From Lepus europaeus (Eukaryota; Chordata; Mammalia; Lagomorpha; Leporidae), in the NCBI RefSeq assembly GCF_033115175.1, contig NC_084838.1:42263468-42327467 (forward strand): a DNA stretch of 64,000 bases, written 5' to 3'. The stretch's first letter is position 1; every line of letters starts with the position of its first letter. The notes below the pieces were generated by a model that saw only the letters and a list, made by a program, of their open reading frames with translations, did not search any database and was not told where the DNA came from. Shown piece after piece: positions 42,921 to 55,010 of this stretch. Position numbers and translations under genes: made by a program.

Positions 42921-43959
42921 AAAAATTCTTTATAAAGAGAACAAATTTCATGTATTTCATATATACAGTTTTAAGAGCATTCCCACATTCCCTCCTTTCC
43001 TAATTTTTCTTTTAATTTTTATATTTGGGAGGTTAAGGACTTCTTTTTATAGTAATGAAAATATAGTAAAATTTGATGTAGATATGAATTCATAACTATA
43101 AACATCATTGAATTTTATTTAAACTGGCTAAGTTTATTGGCAAGACAGACTTTGACAGAGATTCCCTGAGAAGTACAGTATGTCATTCCTTCCTTTCTCC
43201 ACTCATTCAGTATATCTTTGTGAGTATCTATAATGTGCCAGGTTCTCTTGTAATCTCTTAGGATACAGTTAACCAGCCAACTGCTCTACTCCCTTGGAAT
43301 GTATAATCTATCAACAATGGAAAAATGAACAGATGTGGGGTCATAGTGAGGCAGTGGTTTTGCCACTCCCTAGGTATGGAGTTACTGTACAGAAGTGGAA
43401 TGACCAACACGTCGTGGACAGTTCTCTGCCAGCTGGCCTCACAGTTTCTCTTTGGCTCTTCTTTCTCTTTTACTATCTTTCTTTTCCTCTCAGCAAAAGC
43501 CTTATTTACTTATTTCTAACTGCTTATTGAGCTCACTATAATTGTTACTGATGCCAGAGAGTAGCCTTCCCCACACACTGGACAGTTAATGGAGCTTTTT
43601 AACAAAAGATGATCAAAACATCAGTGAAAGCTTTTGTTCTTCCTTCTAACCCAAGGCTGCCTTGGTTTTTCCATTGTTGTGGGGAGAATTTTTCAAATAT
43701 CTGGCAGAGATGTCTTTGACAGAGTGAGTTCTTAAACTTCAAACCTAGCTGGAAGTTTCCATACAATATGGGAAGAGTGGGCTGGGATAGAATTGGCTTA
43801 ATCAGGTGGGACAGATAATTGGCTGCTTTCTGGAAGTACCTTCCACTATCGTTACAATCCGTTTCCCCTTTTGGGAAGGTCTGGCAACCCTATTCTGTTT
43901 TCTCCCCCAGTGGTTAGGGATTCTACAGATTGATGAGCTATTTTTGCTTCTGTTTGCAG
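42921..43959 (+). other. RIGI: RIGI intron 1, distal end
   Basis: Mostly unclassified. 43180-43290 weakly resembles MIR or L2 (CACTCATTCAGTATATC, AATGTGCCAGGTTCTC). The intron ends in TTTTTGCTTCTGTTTGCAG at 43959. Confidence 0.5.
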
Positions 43960-44094
43960 ATGAAATGCAGTGTATTCAGGCTGAGAAAAACAACAAGGGC
44001 CCAATGGAGGCTGCCTCACTGTTTCTCAAGTACCTGTTGCAGCACCAGGAGGAAGGCTGGTTCCGTGGCTTTTTGGATGCCCTAAGCAGTGCAG
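43960..44094 (+). CDS. RIGI: RIGI exon 2, rest of CARD1
   Basis: This exon encodes residues 36-80 ([19 protein letters not shown], then [19 protein letters not shown]) and completes CARD1. The acceptor TTTGCAG ends at 43959 and the donor GTCAGT starts at 44095. It is 135 bases long and bounded by phase 1 on both sides, so skipping it leaves the frame intact and removes exactly residues 36-80. Residue 55 is Ser; human has Thr55, needed for TRIM25 binding. The core Glu-Glu-Gly-Trp-Phe-Arg-Gly-Phe stretch is conserved. Confidence 0.95.
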
Positions 44095-45159
44095 GTCAGT
44101 TCATTCTTTTTACAAATTGGAGATACAACTTTGGTGTTGTGGAGTGCTGTAAAACTTAAAAGCTATTTATTTTGAGGTATCCATATGTAGTTCATGTCTT
44201 AGTCTGAAGCTACGTAAATAAAGACTATTTGCAGCCAGATGATAGCATTGTCTATCTGAAATATTCAGAAGAGTCTACAAAGATTATTGTAACTAATAGG
44301 AGAGCTTATCAAGATCACTGGATAAATGAGTAAGATCATCATAAAAATTAGTTGCATTTATGCTCACTGAAAGCAAGTAGAAAACAATACAAAATGAAAT
44401 GCTGTTTCTAATAAAAATTTAATATATAAGAATAAATTTATAAGATGCATAAAGTCCAAATGGAGAAAATGATAGTGTTTCAAGAGATATTAAAGAAGTC
44501 TTAAGTGGAGTTATATATTCATGCACACAGAGTGGAAGACTTGATATAGAGGTATCAGTTATCCCTATGTTAATCTATATTTAATAAAATTCTGATAAAA
44601 ATCCTTCATGCTTTTTCAGTGAGCTTGACAAGATGATACATATAGAATAATTATAACCCAAGATATCCCTAAAGAAGAATTAAGTAGATTGGGCATTTTC
44701 TTCTGCATATCAAGATTTTTATAAAGCGACAGCCATTGAGACAGTATAATATTGATATTGGCATCAACAAATTGACCAAAGAAGCATAATAACCTCCAAT
44801 GAGACCCATATATGTATGGAAACCTGATATATTGGAGATCACTGGGAAAGGGGGGGGGGTCTTCATTGAATAGCAGTAGGCCTTTCTGAACAGAATAATG
44901 TTTAAAATCAAACACATTCTTTCATACCCGTGTGACTATAAGTAAATCTGTATTTCTTACCTCATTCTTTTCATACACAGTAAACTCAGAAGAATCAAAG
45001 ACTTAATTAGGAAAGATAAAGCTTTTACCATTTAATAAAATTAATATTTTTATGATCTGGGGAGATGGCAAGATTTATGAAATAAGACATTAAAATATTA
45101 ATCATAAAAGAAAAACTACATTTGGTGACATTAAAATTAAGATTTGTATATCAAAACTA

Positions 45160-45790
45160 TAAAGAAAATGGAAAGTCGCACTTTTGCTTTGGCTGGACCA
45201 CCTCCACATCTTGGTATCCATTGCCTTGATTGTGCTTTGTCTTCAGTGACATACTGCTAAAGTCATTATTTCAGCTCCTGTTAAACTTCATGGAAGAAAT
45301 GCTTCAGGATCTTTATCCTACTTGTTCAAAATTTCTATGAAAGCTCTGCTCTTGGCTGAAGATGATCTGGCCATAACCATTTTGGTGCCCATTGACCAGG
45401 AAGTTTGCTCCACTTAAACTTTTCAGGCTGAATTGTGTAACTGAGAAATGTCGATAGTATTGGCAGTTGTTTTTTCTGTTCATCATGAATCCTTCCTTCC
45501 CCTGTAGGCATGAACAAGCTGAATGTTTTCCTCACGGATAGATGTGGATGTTCTGTTGCCATGCATTTTGTTGTCAACATCATCTCATCCTTTCTTAAAA
45601 TGAGTTAGCCATTTCCGAACTTCTTACTTTACCAAAAGTTTATGGAGAAATATCAGTGATTTCACCATTCTTCACCCAACCTTCACCCTTACTTTGATGT
45701 TCTTTATTCACCTTTAGCAGAGTTCACTTTGCTCTTTTCTAAACAATGTCTTATCTTTCTGAGTGTCTAAAATTAGATCCTCTTCAGAAG
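45160..45790 (-). mobile_element. Possible decayed mariner-like DNA transposon
   Basis: Reading the minus strand, broken frames give an order that recalls mariner transposases: a WLTHFKKG-like stretch, then TSTSIREENIQLVHAY (about 45540). A GAEIMTLAVCHWRQST-like stretch lies near 45270. Several stops and frame changes are present. No inverted ends were confirmed, so this is tentative. Confidence 0.35.
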
Positions 45791-46340
45791 AGCTATAAAA
45801 ATTAGTATGAGTTCATGAGTATCTTGGTGCCAAAAAAAAAAATCTTTATATCAATGTATAATCTTTTCATAATGTGCATTTCCCATTGGTGTTTTGAAGA
45901 CCGATGTGCTATGGGAGGAACATACATAAATGATGTGTGTATGTGAGTGTTTGAGTATAATGGAGATTGGCTCACATGGTTGTGAAGGTCAAGTAGTCTG
46001 ATCTGCCATCTGCAAGACGGAGAACCAGAGAAGCTGGTGGTGTAATACAGGCGGTGTCTGAAGGCCGAGAATCTGGAGGTTGTCAGTGCAAGTCTGAGTC
46101 TAAACACCCAGGACCTGGGAGCTCTGATATCTGAGGACATCCGAAGGGATTTCCCAATTCATGAAGGCAGAAATTACCCTTCCTCCATCTTTCTGTTCTA
46201 TTTGGGCCCTCCAGGGATTGGATAATGCCTGCCTGCTAATGTCTTCTTGAAACACCTTCATAGAAACCCCCAAAATGTTCTATTGCCTATTTGGACATTC
46301 CTTAGCCCAGTCTAGTTGACACAAAATTAGCTACCAGTGA
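45791..46340. repeat. Ancient interspersed repeat, family not assigned
   Basis: GGAGATTGGCTCACATGGTTG, CAAGTAGTCTGATCTGCC, and CAGTCTAGTTGACACAAAATTAGC recall a mammalian repeat I cannot name. It breaks the old L1 continuity. Confidence 0.35.
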
Positions 46341-46689
46341 CACACTATATATAGGACTCAAAATGAATTAAAGACCCAAATATAAGATCTAAAACTATAA
46401 AAACCCTAGAAGAAGACAATAAAAACCCTAGAAGAAAACATAGAGGAAAAGCTTGCTGACATTGGAGTTGGCATATCATGACTTTGGAACGTGACTCCAA
46501 AAACACAGGGAGCAAAAATGGACAATGTGGGACTGCATCGAACTTAAAAACTTTTGTGCCTCAAAGGATACAGTCAACATATTAGAAAATGAACCTGTTG
46601 CATGGAGGAAAATGCAAATCTTACATCTGATAGGAATTAATATCCTGAGTAGATAAATAACAACAATTAACTCAATTAAAAATAGGCAA

Positions 46690-47022
46690 TGTCGGAAGCA
46701 TTGTGTCTTAGTGGGTAAAGCCTTTGCCTGTGATGCTGGCTTCCCATATGGGCACTAGTTTGAGTCCTAACTGCTCCACTTCTGATCCAGCTCCTTGCTA
46801 ATGCACCTGGGAAAGCAATGAGAATGGCCCAAGTGCTTGGGCCCCTGCACCTATGTGGGAGACCTGGAAGAATCTCCTAGCTCTTGGCTTAGGCCTGGCC
46901 CAGCTCCTGCTGTTGTGGCCATTTGTGGAGTGAACCAGTGGATGGAAGATATTCTCTCTCTTTCTCTGTCTCCCCCCACCCCGCCCCGTAACTGTGCTTT
47001 TCAAATACGTTTTTTTAAAAAT
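46690..47022 (+). mobile_element. C repeat
   Basis: Forward copy: GTCGGAAGCATTGTGTCTTAG, GGCTTCCCATATGGGCACTAG, tail GCTTTTCAAATACG. It sits inside the old + L1. Confidence 0.88.
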
Positions 47023-47561
47023 AAGCAAAGAATTTAAATAAACATTTCTCTAAATATCATGTACAAATGGCCAAGAAGCATATGCAAATATGCTTAACAT
47101 AGCTAATTATCAGAGAAATGCAAATCAAAACCCCAGTGAGAGATCATCTCACACCCATCAGGATGGCTTCAATAAAAAATACAGGAACTGACAAGCGTTG
47201 GTGAGAAATTGGAACCCTTGTGTATTATCCCTAGGATAATAAGGTGGTGTAGCCACTGTAGAAAACAGTATGTGGATTCTTCAAAACATTAAAAGTAGAA
47301 TTACCATATGATTCAGGATCCAATTTCTGATATATTTCCAACAGAATTGAAATTAGGGTCTTCTCATTTATTTTTGTATTTAACTGACACATAATTGTAC
47401 ATTTATATGGGGTACTATGTGATAGCTTAGTATATATGCTAAATGTGTAATGTCCAAACAGGTTAACTGTACCCATCATTAAACAGCTAATATTTCCTTA
47501 TGGTTAAAAAAAAATTCAAGATCATTTTTTCTAGTTTTTTTCTTAGAAAAATATACAGTAT

Positions 47562-47870
47562 GGGGCCGGTGCTGTGGTTCAATGGGTTAACTCCCTGGCC
47601 TGAAGTGCTGGCATCCCATATGGGCGCTGGTTCTAGTCCTGGCTGCTCCTCTTCTGATCCAGCTCTCTGCTACGGCCTGGGAAAGCAGTAGAAGATGACC
47701 TAAATGCTTTGGCCCCTGCACCGGCATGGGAGACTTGGAAGAAGCTCCTTGCTTCGGATCGGTGCAGCTCTGGCCGTTGTGGCCAACTGGGGAGGGATCC
47801 ATTGGATGGAAGATCTCTCTCTCTCTGCCTATCTTCTCTCTGTGCAACTCTGACTTTCAAGTAAAAATTT
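47562..47870 (+). mobile_element. C repeat with TSD
   Basis: Forward copy: GGGGCCGGTGCTGTGGTTC, tail GACTTTCAAGTAAAAATT. AAAATATACAGT and AATATATACAGT flank it. Confidence 0.93.
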
Positions 47871-48193
47871 AAAAAAATATATACAGTGTGTTACTTGTAA
47901 TCCCTGCTGTTGTATAATAGGACACCAGAACCTTCTACTTCCAACTATAACTTGTACCCATTAATTAACCTTTCCCATCTCTCCCTCCATCCTTCTCTCC
48001 CAGCCTTCAGTAACCACTGTCATGTTTTTAATTCCTAGGGGAAAAGCTTTTTAAGATTGCACAACAGTAAGGACATGTACTTGTCTTTCTGTGCTTAGCT
48101 TATGTCACTTAACATAACGACCTCCAGTTCCGTTGCTGCATGTGACAAGATTTCCTTCTTTATTATGGTTGAATTTGCACTGCAAATATGTAC

Positions 48194-50180
48194 TGTTTTT
48201 TTATTAAACTTTTATTTAATGAATATAAATTTCCAAAGTATAGCTTATGGGTTACAATGGCTTCCCCCCTCCCATAACTTCCCTCCCGCCCGCAACCCTC
48301 CCCTTTCCCGCTCCCTTTCTCCTTCCATTCATGTAAAGATTCATTTTCAATTCTCTTTGTATACAGAAGATCAGTTTAGTATATATTAGGTAAAGATTTC
48401 AACATTTTGCCCATATAGCAACATAAAGTGAAAAAACTACCATTGGATTACTAATTATAGCATTAAATAGCAATGTACAGCACATTAAAGACAGAGATCC
48501 TACATAATTTTTTTTCCAAATTAATTAATTTTCTATGCCATTTCCATTTTAACACCAGGTTGTTTTTTTTTTTTTCATTTCCAATTCTCTTTATATACAG
48601 AAGATCACTTCAGTATATAATTAGTAAAGACCTCATCAGTTTGTGCCCACACAGAAACGCAAAGTATAAAAATACTGTTTCAGTACTAGTTATAGCATCA
48701 CTTGGCTTTAGACGACACATTAGGGACAGATCCCACATGGGGTGTAAGTACACAGTGACTCCTGTTGCTGATTTAACAATTTGACACTCCTGTTCATGGC
48801 GTCAGTAATCTCCCTAGGCTCTAGTCATGAGTTGCCAGGGCTATGGAAGCCTTTAGAGTTCGCTGACTTTGATCTTATTCCGATAGGGTCATAGTCAAAG
48901 TGGAAGTTCTCTCCTCCCTTCGGAGAAGGGTACCTCCTTCTTTGATGGCCCCGTTCTTTTCACTGGGATCTCACTCACAGAGATCATTCATTTAGGTCTT
49001 TTTTTTTTTTTTCCATGATATCTTGGCTTTCCATGCCTGCTATACTCTCATGGGCTCTTCAGCCAGATCTGAATGCCTTGAGGGCTGATTCTGAGGCCAG
49101 AGTGTTGTTTAGGACATCCTATGAGTCTGCTGTGTATCCCACTTCCCATGTTGGATCTTTCTCTCCCTTTTTGATTCTATCAGTTAGTATTAGCAGATAC
49201 TTGTCTTGTTTGTGTGATCTCTTTGACTCTTAGAGCTATCAGAGCTATCAATTGTGAGCTGAAATGGATCACTTGGACTAGTGCGATGGCATTGGTACAT
49301 GCCATCTTGATGGGATTGTGTTGGAATCCCCTGGCACATTTCTAACTCCACCATTTGCGGCCAGTCCGATTGAGCATGTTCCAAATTGTTCATCTCCTCC
49401 CTCTCTTTTTCCACTCTTAGATTTAACAGGGATCACTTTTCAGTTAAAATTTAAACACCTAAGAATAATTGTGTGTTAATTACTGAGTTCAACCAATAGT
49501 ACTAGAACAACAACAACAACAACAAATACTAAAAAGGATAAAGTATTACATTGTACATCTAAAGTCAGGACAGGGGCTGATCAGTTCATTGTTGCTTATA
49601 GTGTCCATTTCACTTAACAGGTTTCCCCTTTGGCGCTCAGTTGTCACCGATCAGGGAAAACAAATGATATTTTTCTCTTTGGGACTGGCTTAATTCACTC
49701 AGCATGATGTTTTCCAGATTGCTCCATCTTGTTGCAAATGACTGGGTTTCGTTGTTTCTTACTGCTGTATAGTATTCTATGGAGTACATGTCCCATAATT
49801 TCTTTATCCAGTCTACTGTTGATGGGCATTTGGGTTGGTTCCAGGTCTTAGCTATTGTGAATTGAGCTGCAATAAACATTAATGTGCAGATGGCTTTTTT
49901 ATTTGCCAAATTAATTTCCTTTGGATAAATTCCAAGGAGTGGGATGGCTGGGTTGTATGGTAGGGTTATGTTCAGGTTTCTGAGGAATCTCCAGACAGAC
50001 TTCCATAGTGGCTTAACCAGTTTGCATTCCCACCAACAGTGGGTTAGTGTCCCTTTTTCCCCACATCCTCTCCAGCATCTGTTGTTGGTAGATTTCTGAA
50101 TGTGAGCCATTCTCACCGGGGTGAGATGGAACCTCATTGTGGTTTTGATTTGCATTTCTCTGATTGCTAGTGATCTTGTA
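48194..50180 (-). mobile_element. Rabbit-type L1, 5'-truncated, antisense
   Basis: From left: complement of the lagomorph L1 3' UTR (AATTTCCAAAGTATAGCTTATG, CCCCCTCCCATAACTTCCC). A second 3' UTR-like block lies at 48570-48720. The C-terminal part of ORF2 is open on the minus strand at 50155-49637 (172 residues, with [20 protein letters not shown] and [13 protein letters not shown]). The old antisense L1 is continuous across the site, and TGTACTGTTTTT / TGTACTCTGTTTTT flank the insertion. It lacks the endonuclease and reverse transcriptase parts and cannot be active. Confidence 0.88.
49507..49525 (+). repeat. (CAA)n microsatellite
   Basis: Six CAA units inside the L1 3' part. Confidence 0.85.
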
Positions 50181-51049
50181 CTCTGTTTTTCTTATCCATT
50201 CATCAGTGGATGGACACTAAGGTTGCTTACGTCTCTTGACTGATGTGAATGGAGCCGTAACAAATGTGCACAGAATGCAAAGTTTTCCTTTTCTCTGCTT
50301 CCACCTCAGTAATTGTCACCTTTTGGATTTTTTTTTTTTATAAAAGCCAGTTTAACCAGAGTGAGATGATAACTAGTTATAGTTTTGAGTTTCATTTCTT
50401 TGAATATTAGTAACGAATATTTTTTCATGTACCTGTTGGCCCTTGTCTTTGAGAAATATCTATTGAAATCTACTGCCTATATTTTTATTTAGATATTATT
50501 ATTTTTTTTTTTTTGCTACTGAGTTGAGTTTCATAATTATTCTGGTTACTAACCCCTTATCAGATGTGAAACTTGTAAATATTTTCCTCAATTATGTAGA
50601 TTATCTCCTTTTTTTTCCACCCCCCTCTGCTGTGCAGGGGTCTTTAGTTTGATGAAATCCTATTTGTCTATTTTTGCTTTTGTTTCTTAAGCTTTAGGGA
50701 TATGGTGAAAAAAAAATCCTTGCCCATTCCAATGTCCTAAAGTGTTTCCCCTATGTTCCTAAGTTTTCCTCTAGTACTTTCTTAGGTTTGTCTTAGATTT
50801 AAGTATTTGGTCCATTTTAAGATGAGTTTTGTGCATGGTAAGAGATAGGGGCTTGTTTCATTGTTCTGCATGTAGAAATCCAATTTTGCAAACACAACTT
50901 ATTGAAAAGACTCCTTTCTTCGATGTGCGTTCTTAGTGCTTTTGTCAAGATTAGTTTGCTGTAGATGAATGGGTTTGTATCTAGACTTTTCTGTTTTTAT
51001 GTCAATATATACTGTTTTATTTGCTGTAGCTTTGTAATTTTTTTAAAAC

Positions 51050-51224
51050 AAAGCTTTATTTGAAAGGCAGAATTACACAGACTTAGAGGCAGAGTGAGAG
51101 TGAGTCTTCCATCCTCTAGCAGAGAGCTGAATCAGAAGAGGAGCAGCTGGGACTAGAACCAGCACCCATATGGGATGCTGACACTGCAGGCAGCAAGTTT
51201 TACCTGCTACACCACAGTGCGGGC
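51050..51224 (-). mobile_element. C repeat, internally deleted
   Basis: Reverse: AAAGCTTTATTTGAAAGGCAG, then directly CTAGCAGAGAGCTGAATCAG, ending CTACACCACAGTGCGGGCCC. The middle of about 120 bases is missing. Confidence 0.88.
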
Positions 51225-53705
51225 CCCTGGGATATGTTTTAAAATAACCTGTTATAATGCATCCTGCTTTGTTCTTTTGCTCAAGATTTCTTTGGCTATT
51301 TGACATCCCATCCAAATTTTATTAGTGTTTTTTTTTTTCTAATTCTACCAAAAATGTCATTTATATTTTTGACAGGCATCTCATTGAATCTAAAAATCAT
51401 TTTGTATATTATGAACATTTTGATGATATTGATTCTTCCAGTTGATAAACATGGGATGTATTTCTGTTTCTTTGTGTCATCTTAAATTTCTTTCGTCAGT
51501 GTTTTATGGTTTTCTTTCATCTTAAGTTTATTCCTAAGATTTTTAAAAAAATTTTTTGGTAGTTATTGTATATGAGATTGCTTTCTTTATTTCTATGTCT
51601 GAGTATTCACTATTGGTGTTAACACTATTGATTTGTATGTTTATATCATACAACTTTGATGAATTTATTTCTTAGGTCTAATAATTTTTTAGTGGTCTTT
51701 GAGATAACATGACCTTATAGAAAATCCCAAGCGGTGACAATGACTTCTTCCTTTTCAGTTTGTATGCCCTTTATTTCTTTTTCCTTCCTAATTGTTCTGG
51801 ACAGGACTTCCAGTACTGTGTTGAATGAAAATAGTGTTCTTGTTCCAGATCTTAAAGGGTCTTCTGGTTTTACGCATTCAACACGAGGCTAGATGTTGAC
51901 TTGTAATATGTGGCTTTTATTGTGTTGAGGCGAGTTCCCTCCATACTTTGTTTAGAGTCTTTGTCGTGAAGGGGTGTTAGATTTTGTCAAATACTTTTCT
52001 CCATCTATTGACATGATCATGAATTTGGTTCCTTGTTCTGTTGATGTGTAGTGTGTGATGTTGATTGATTTGTATGTGTTGAACCATCTTTGCATACCTG
52101 GGTTGAATCCCATTTGCTCCTGATGAATAATCTTTTAAATATGCTGTTGGATTCAGTTTACTAGATTTTGTTGAATTTTTGCATCTATGTTCATCAAGGA
52201 TATTGGCCAGTAGCTTCTTTCCTTCCTTCATTCCTTTGTTCCTTCACTTTTGCCTAGTTTTGGTATCAACTAATACTGATCTTATAAAATTAATTTGGAA
52301 GAATTCCCCTCTCTTCTATATTTTGGAGTAATTTAAGAAAAATTGATTTTAGTCCTTTTTAAGATATTTGGTAGAGTCCAGCAGTGAAGTCACCTGGACC
52401 TGGGCTTTTTATTTATTTTTTTGGTAGGAGATCTTTTGTTACTGTTTCGGTCTCCCTACTCATTGTTGGTCTTATTTGGTGTTTATTTCTTTGTGGTTCC
52501 ATCTGGAAAAGGTGTACGTGTCCAGGTTTTTGTCCATTTCTTCCAGTTTATCATATGTATTGCTGTATAATTGTAATAATTTCTAACAATCCTTTGTATT
52601 CCTGTGGTGTCAATTGTAACATCTCCCTTTTCATCTCTGATTTTGAGTCTTGTCTTCTTCTTTCCTTAGCCTTAGCTAAAGTTTGTGCATTTTGTTTATC
52701 TTTTTAAGACCCAGCTCTTCTTTTCATTGTTTTTGGAATTCTCTATTTCATTTACTTCTGTTCTGATTTTTATTAGTTTTTATAATTTGTTTATTTATTT
52801 ATTTTTATTTTTCTAATTCCTTAAGGTACAGCAGTAAGTTTGAAATCATTCTGCTTTTATTTTTTTTTAAGTGGGCATTGATTACCATAAACTTTCCTCT
52901 GTGTACTGCTTTTGCCATACCTCATAACTTTTGGTATGTTTCTGTTCCCGTTTTCATTCATGCCTCAAAAGTTTTAAATTTCCTTTTTGATTTTTTTCTT
53001 TGATTTATTGGCTATTCAGTAAATGTTTATTTTCCACATATTTATGTATTTTCCAAAGTTTTATTTGTTAATTGATTTCCAGTTTTATGTGTTGAGACTG
53101 GCTTTGTGATCTAGTATATGATCTGCCCTGGAGACTGTGTATGTGCTGTTAAGAAAACTGTATTTTGCTGGTATTAGATGGAATATTCTATAAATGTCCA
53201 TTTGGTCAGATTGATCTATAGTACAATTAACTGCTGTTTCTTTGATTTTTTTTTGTTTGTTTGTGTGATCTACTTCAATAAATTGAAGTTCACTACCATT
53301 ATTATATTAGAAAATATCTCTGCCATTAGATCTGTATTGGGATGCAAATATATCTGATTTTTATCCTGGATGGATTGAACCCCTTATTGTATAATGGCCT
53401 TCTTGTCGTCTTTTGTTGCTTTTAAGTTCTGTTTTATCTGATATAAATATGACTACTTTTTTTGCATTCCATTTGCATGGAATATCTTAGTCTTTAACTT
53501 TCATTCTATGAGTGTCCTTTTAGATGAATTGAGTTTTCTTTAAGCAGTACATAGTTGGATCTTGTTTTATTCATTTGGTCACTCTTTTAATTGCAGTTTT
53601 AAATGCATCTATATTTAAGATAATTATTGATAGGTAAGGTCTTACTACTGCCATTTTGATGCTTTTTTAGTTTTATTGTAGTGACTTTTTTTCTCTTTCT
53701 CTTTT

Positions 53706-54042
53706 TTTTATTTTTTTGACAGGCAGAGTGGACAGTAGAGGGAGATAGAGAGAAAGGTCTTCCTTTTTGCCGTTGGTTCACCCTCCAATGGCCGCCGCGG
53801 TAGCGCGCTGCGGCCGGCGCGCTGCGCTGATCCATTGGCAGGAGCCAGGTGCTTCTCCTGGTCTCCCATGGGGTGCAGGGCCCAAGCACTTGGGCCATCC
53901 TCCACTGCACTCCCAGGCCACAGCAGAGAGCTGGCCTGGAAGAGGAGCAACCGGGACAGGATCGGTGCCCCAACCGGGACTAGAACCTGGTGTGCCAGCG
54001 CCGCAAGGTGGAGGATTAGCCTGTTAAGCCACGGCGCCGGCC
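53706..54042 (-). mobile_element. Young C repeat (CSINE2-type)
   Basis: Reverse copy: GACAGGCAGAGTGGACAGTAG, GCGCGCTGCGGCCGGCGC, ending GCCACGGCGCCGGCCC. CTCTTTCTCTTTT occurs on both sides as the likely TSD. Confidence 0.95.
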
Positions 54043-54217
54043 CTCTCTTTCTCTTTTAATCTTCCTCTGTGTTGGACTAATTTTCTCTAGGAGAGTGTTT
54101 GATTCTTTCCTTTCTTTGAGTTTTATCACTATATATTCAAATATGATTGCTCTGATAATTTCATTGTGTTTTGTTTATTAAATTTAGCCGATAAAACTTG
54201 CTATTCCTCCTTTTCAG

Positions 54218-54399
54218 GTTATTCTGGGCTTTATGAAGCCATTGCAAATTGGAATTTCCAAAAAATTGAAAAGTTGGAGGAATACAGAGCACTTTTAAAA
54301 CGTTTACAACCAGCATTTAAAGACAGAATCAATCCAACATGTATCCTTCCTGAAATGTCTGACTGTATAATTAGTCAGGAATATGAAGAAATTATGCAG
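54218..54399 (+). CDS. RIGI: RIGI exon 3, CARD1-CARD2 junction
   Basis: This exon encodes residues 81-141 ([20 protein letters not shown] to SQEYEEIMQ), the end of CARD1, the linker and the first half of CARD2. The acceptor TTTTCAG ends at 54217 and the donor GTAAGT starts at 54400. It enters in phase 1 and leaves in phase 0. The EKLEEYR and LLKRLQP stretches match human. Confidence 0.95.
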
Positions 54400-54683
54400 G
54401 TAAGTCAAATAAAATACTAAATTTGGGGGAAAGTAGTTTGAACATGGGAATGTCTTGTGTTGTCTCTACTGTTTTAGAACTGAAAACGATAATTGAAACC
54501 CACAAAAGTCCTTCTATAAGAGGCATAGTTACCTAGGAAGGTACCTGTAATGTGAACTGATTTGTATGTAACAATTTTTTCAAGTTTGCTCTATTTTCAC
54601 TTAAAATTACTTTTTTCTGAATAATTCATGCAAATTTAAATACAGTCAACCAGTTCAGCAAAGAAAAATAATAAGAGAAAAGC
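54400..54683 (+). other. RIGI: RIGI intron 3, proximal part
   Basis: Intron sequence with no recognised feature before the first C repeat. Confidence 0.55.
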
Positions 54684-55010
54684 TGGGGCCAGCACTGTGG
54701 CATAGTGGGTAAAGCCGCTGCCTGCAGCACTAGCATCCCATATGGGTGCCGGTTTGAGTCCCAGCTGCTCCTCTTCCGATCCAGCTCTCTGCTGTGGCCT
54801 GGGAAAGCAGTAGAAAGTGACCCAAGTGCTTGGGCTGCTGCACCTGTGTGGGAGACCCAGAAGAAGCTCCTGGCTTTGGATCAGCACAGCTCTGGCTGTT
54901 GTGGCTATTTGGGAAGTGAACCAGCATTTGGAAGGTGTTTCTCTCTGTCTCTCCCTCTTTTTATCTGTGGCTCTGCCTCTCAATAAATAAATAAATAAAT
55001 GATTTTTTAA
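54684..55010 (+). mobile_element. Full-length C repeat
   Basis: Forward: TGGGGCCAGCACTGTGGCATAG, tail CAATAAATAAATAAATAAATG. Confidence 0.94.

Larger units (their letters stand above)
44200..47335 (+). mobile_element. Ancient L1 pieces, + orientation, interrupted
   Basis: Old L1 ORF2 3' landmarks in + order. Examples are CAAGATTTTTATAAAGCGACAG (about 44710), ACTCAAAATGAATTAAAGACCC (about 46360) and GACTGCATCGAACTTAAAAAC (about 46532). Others are GAGAAATGCAAATCAAAACCCC (about 47112) and CAGGATGGCTTCAATAAAAA (about 47160). It is interrupted at 45150-46340 by other sequence and by one C repeat. Confidence 0.7.
47340..54140 (-). mobile_element. Long ancient L1, antisense, with four nested insertions
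   Basis: The + strand reads old L1 backwards from the 3' UTR (ATTTATATGGGGTACTATGTG, GTAACCACTGTCATGTTTTTA). ORF2 landmarks follow: TCCATCTATTGACATGATCATG at about 52000, CATACCTGGGTTGAATCCC at about 52094, AATGTCCATTTGGTCAGATTG at about 53195. Near 53625 it reads TTATTGATAGGTAAGGTC. A C repeat (47562), a rabbit L1 (48194), and C repeats at 51050 and 53706 interrupt it, and the old sequence resumes after each. It ends about 80 bases before RIGI exon 3. Confidence 0.8.
44095..54217 (+). other. RIGI: RIGI intron 2
   Basis: This 10.1-kb intron is nearly filled by repeats: old + L1 pieces, then a long antisense old L1 with nested younger insertions. No alternative exon was recognised. Confidence 0.85.

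Noticed and set aside
49637-50155. 172-residue minus-strand protein
   Set aside because: It is the C-terminal end of L1 ORF2 inside a truncated L1, not a host gene.
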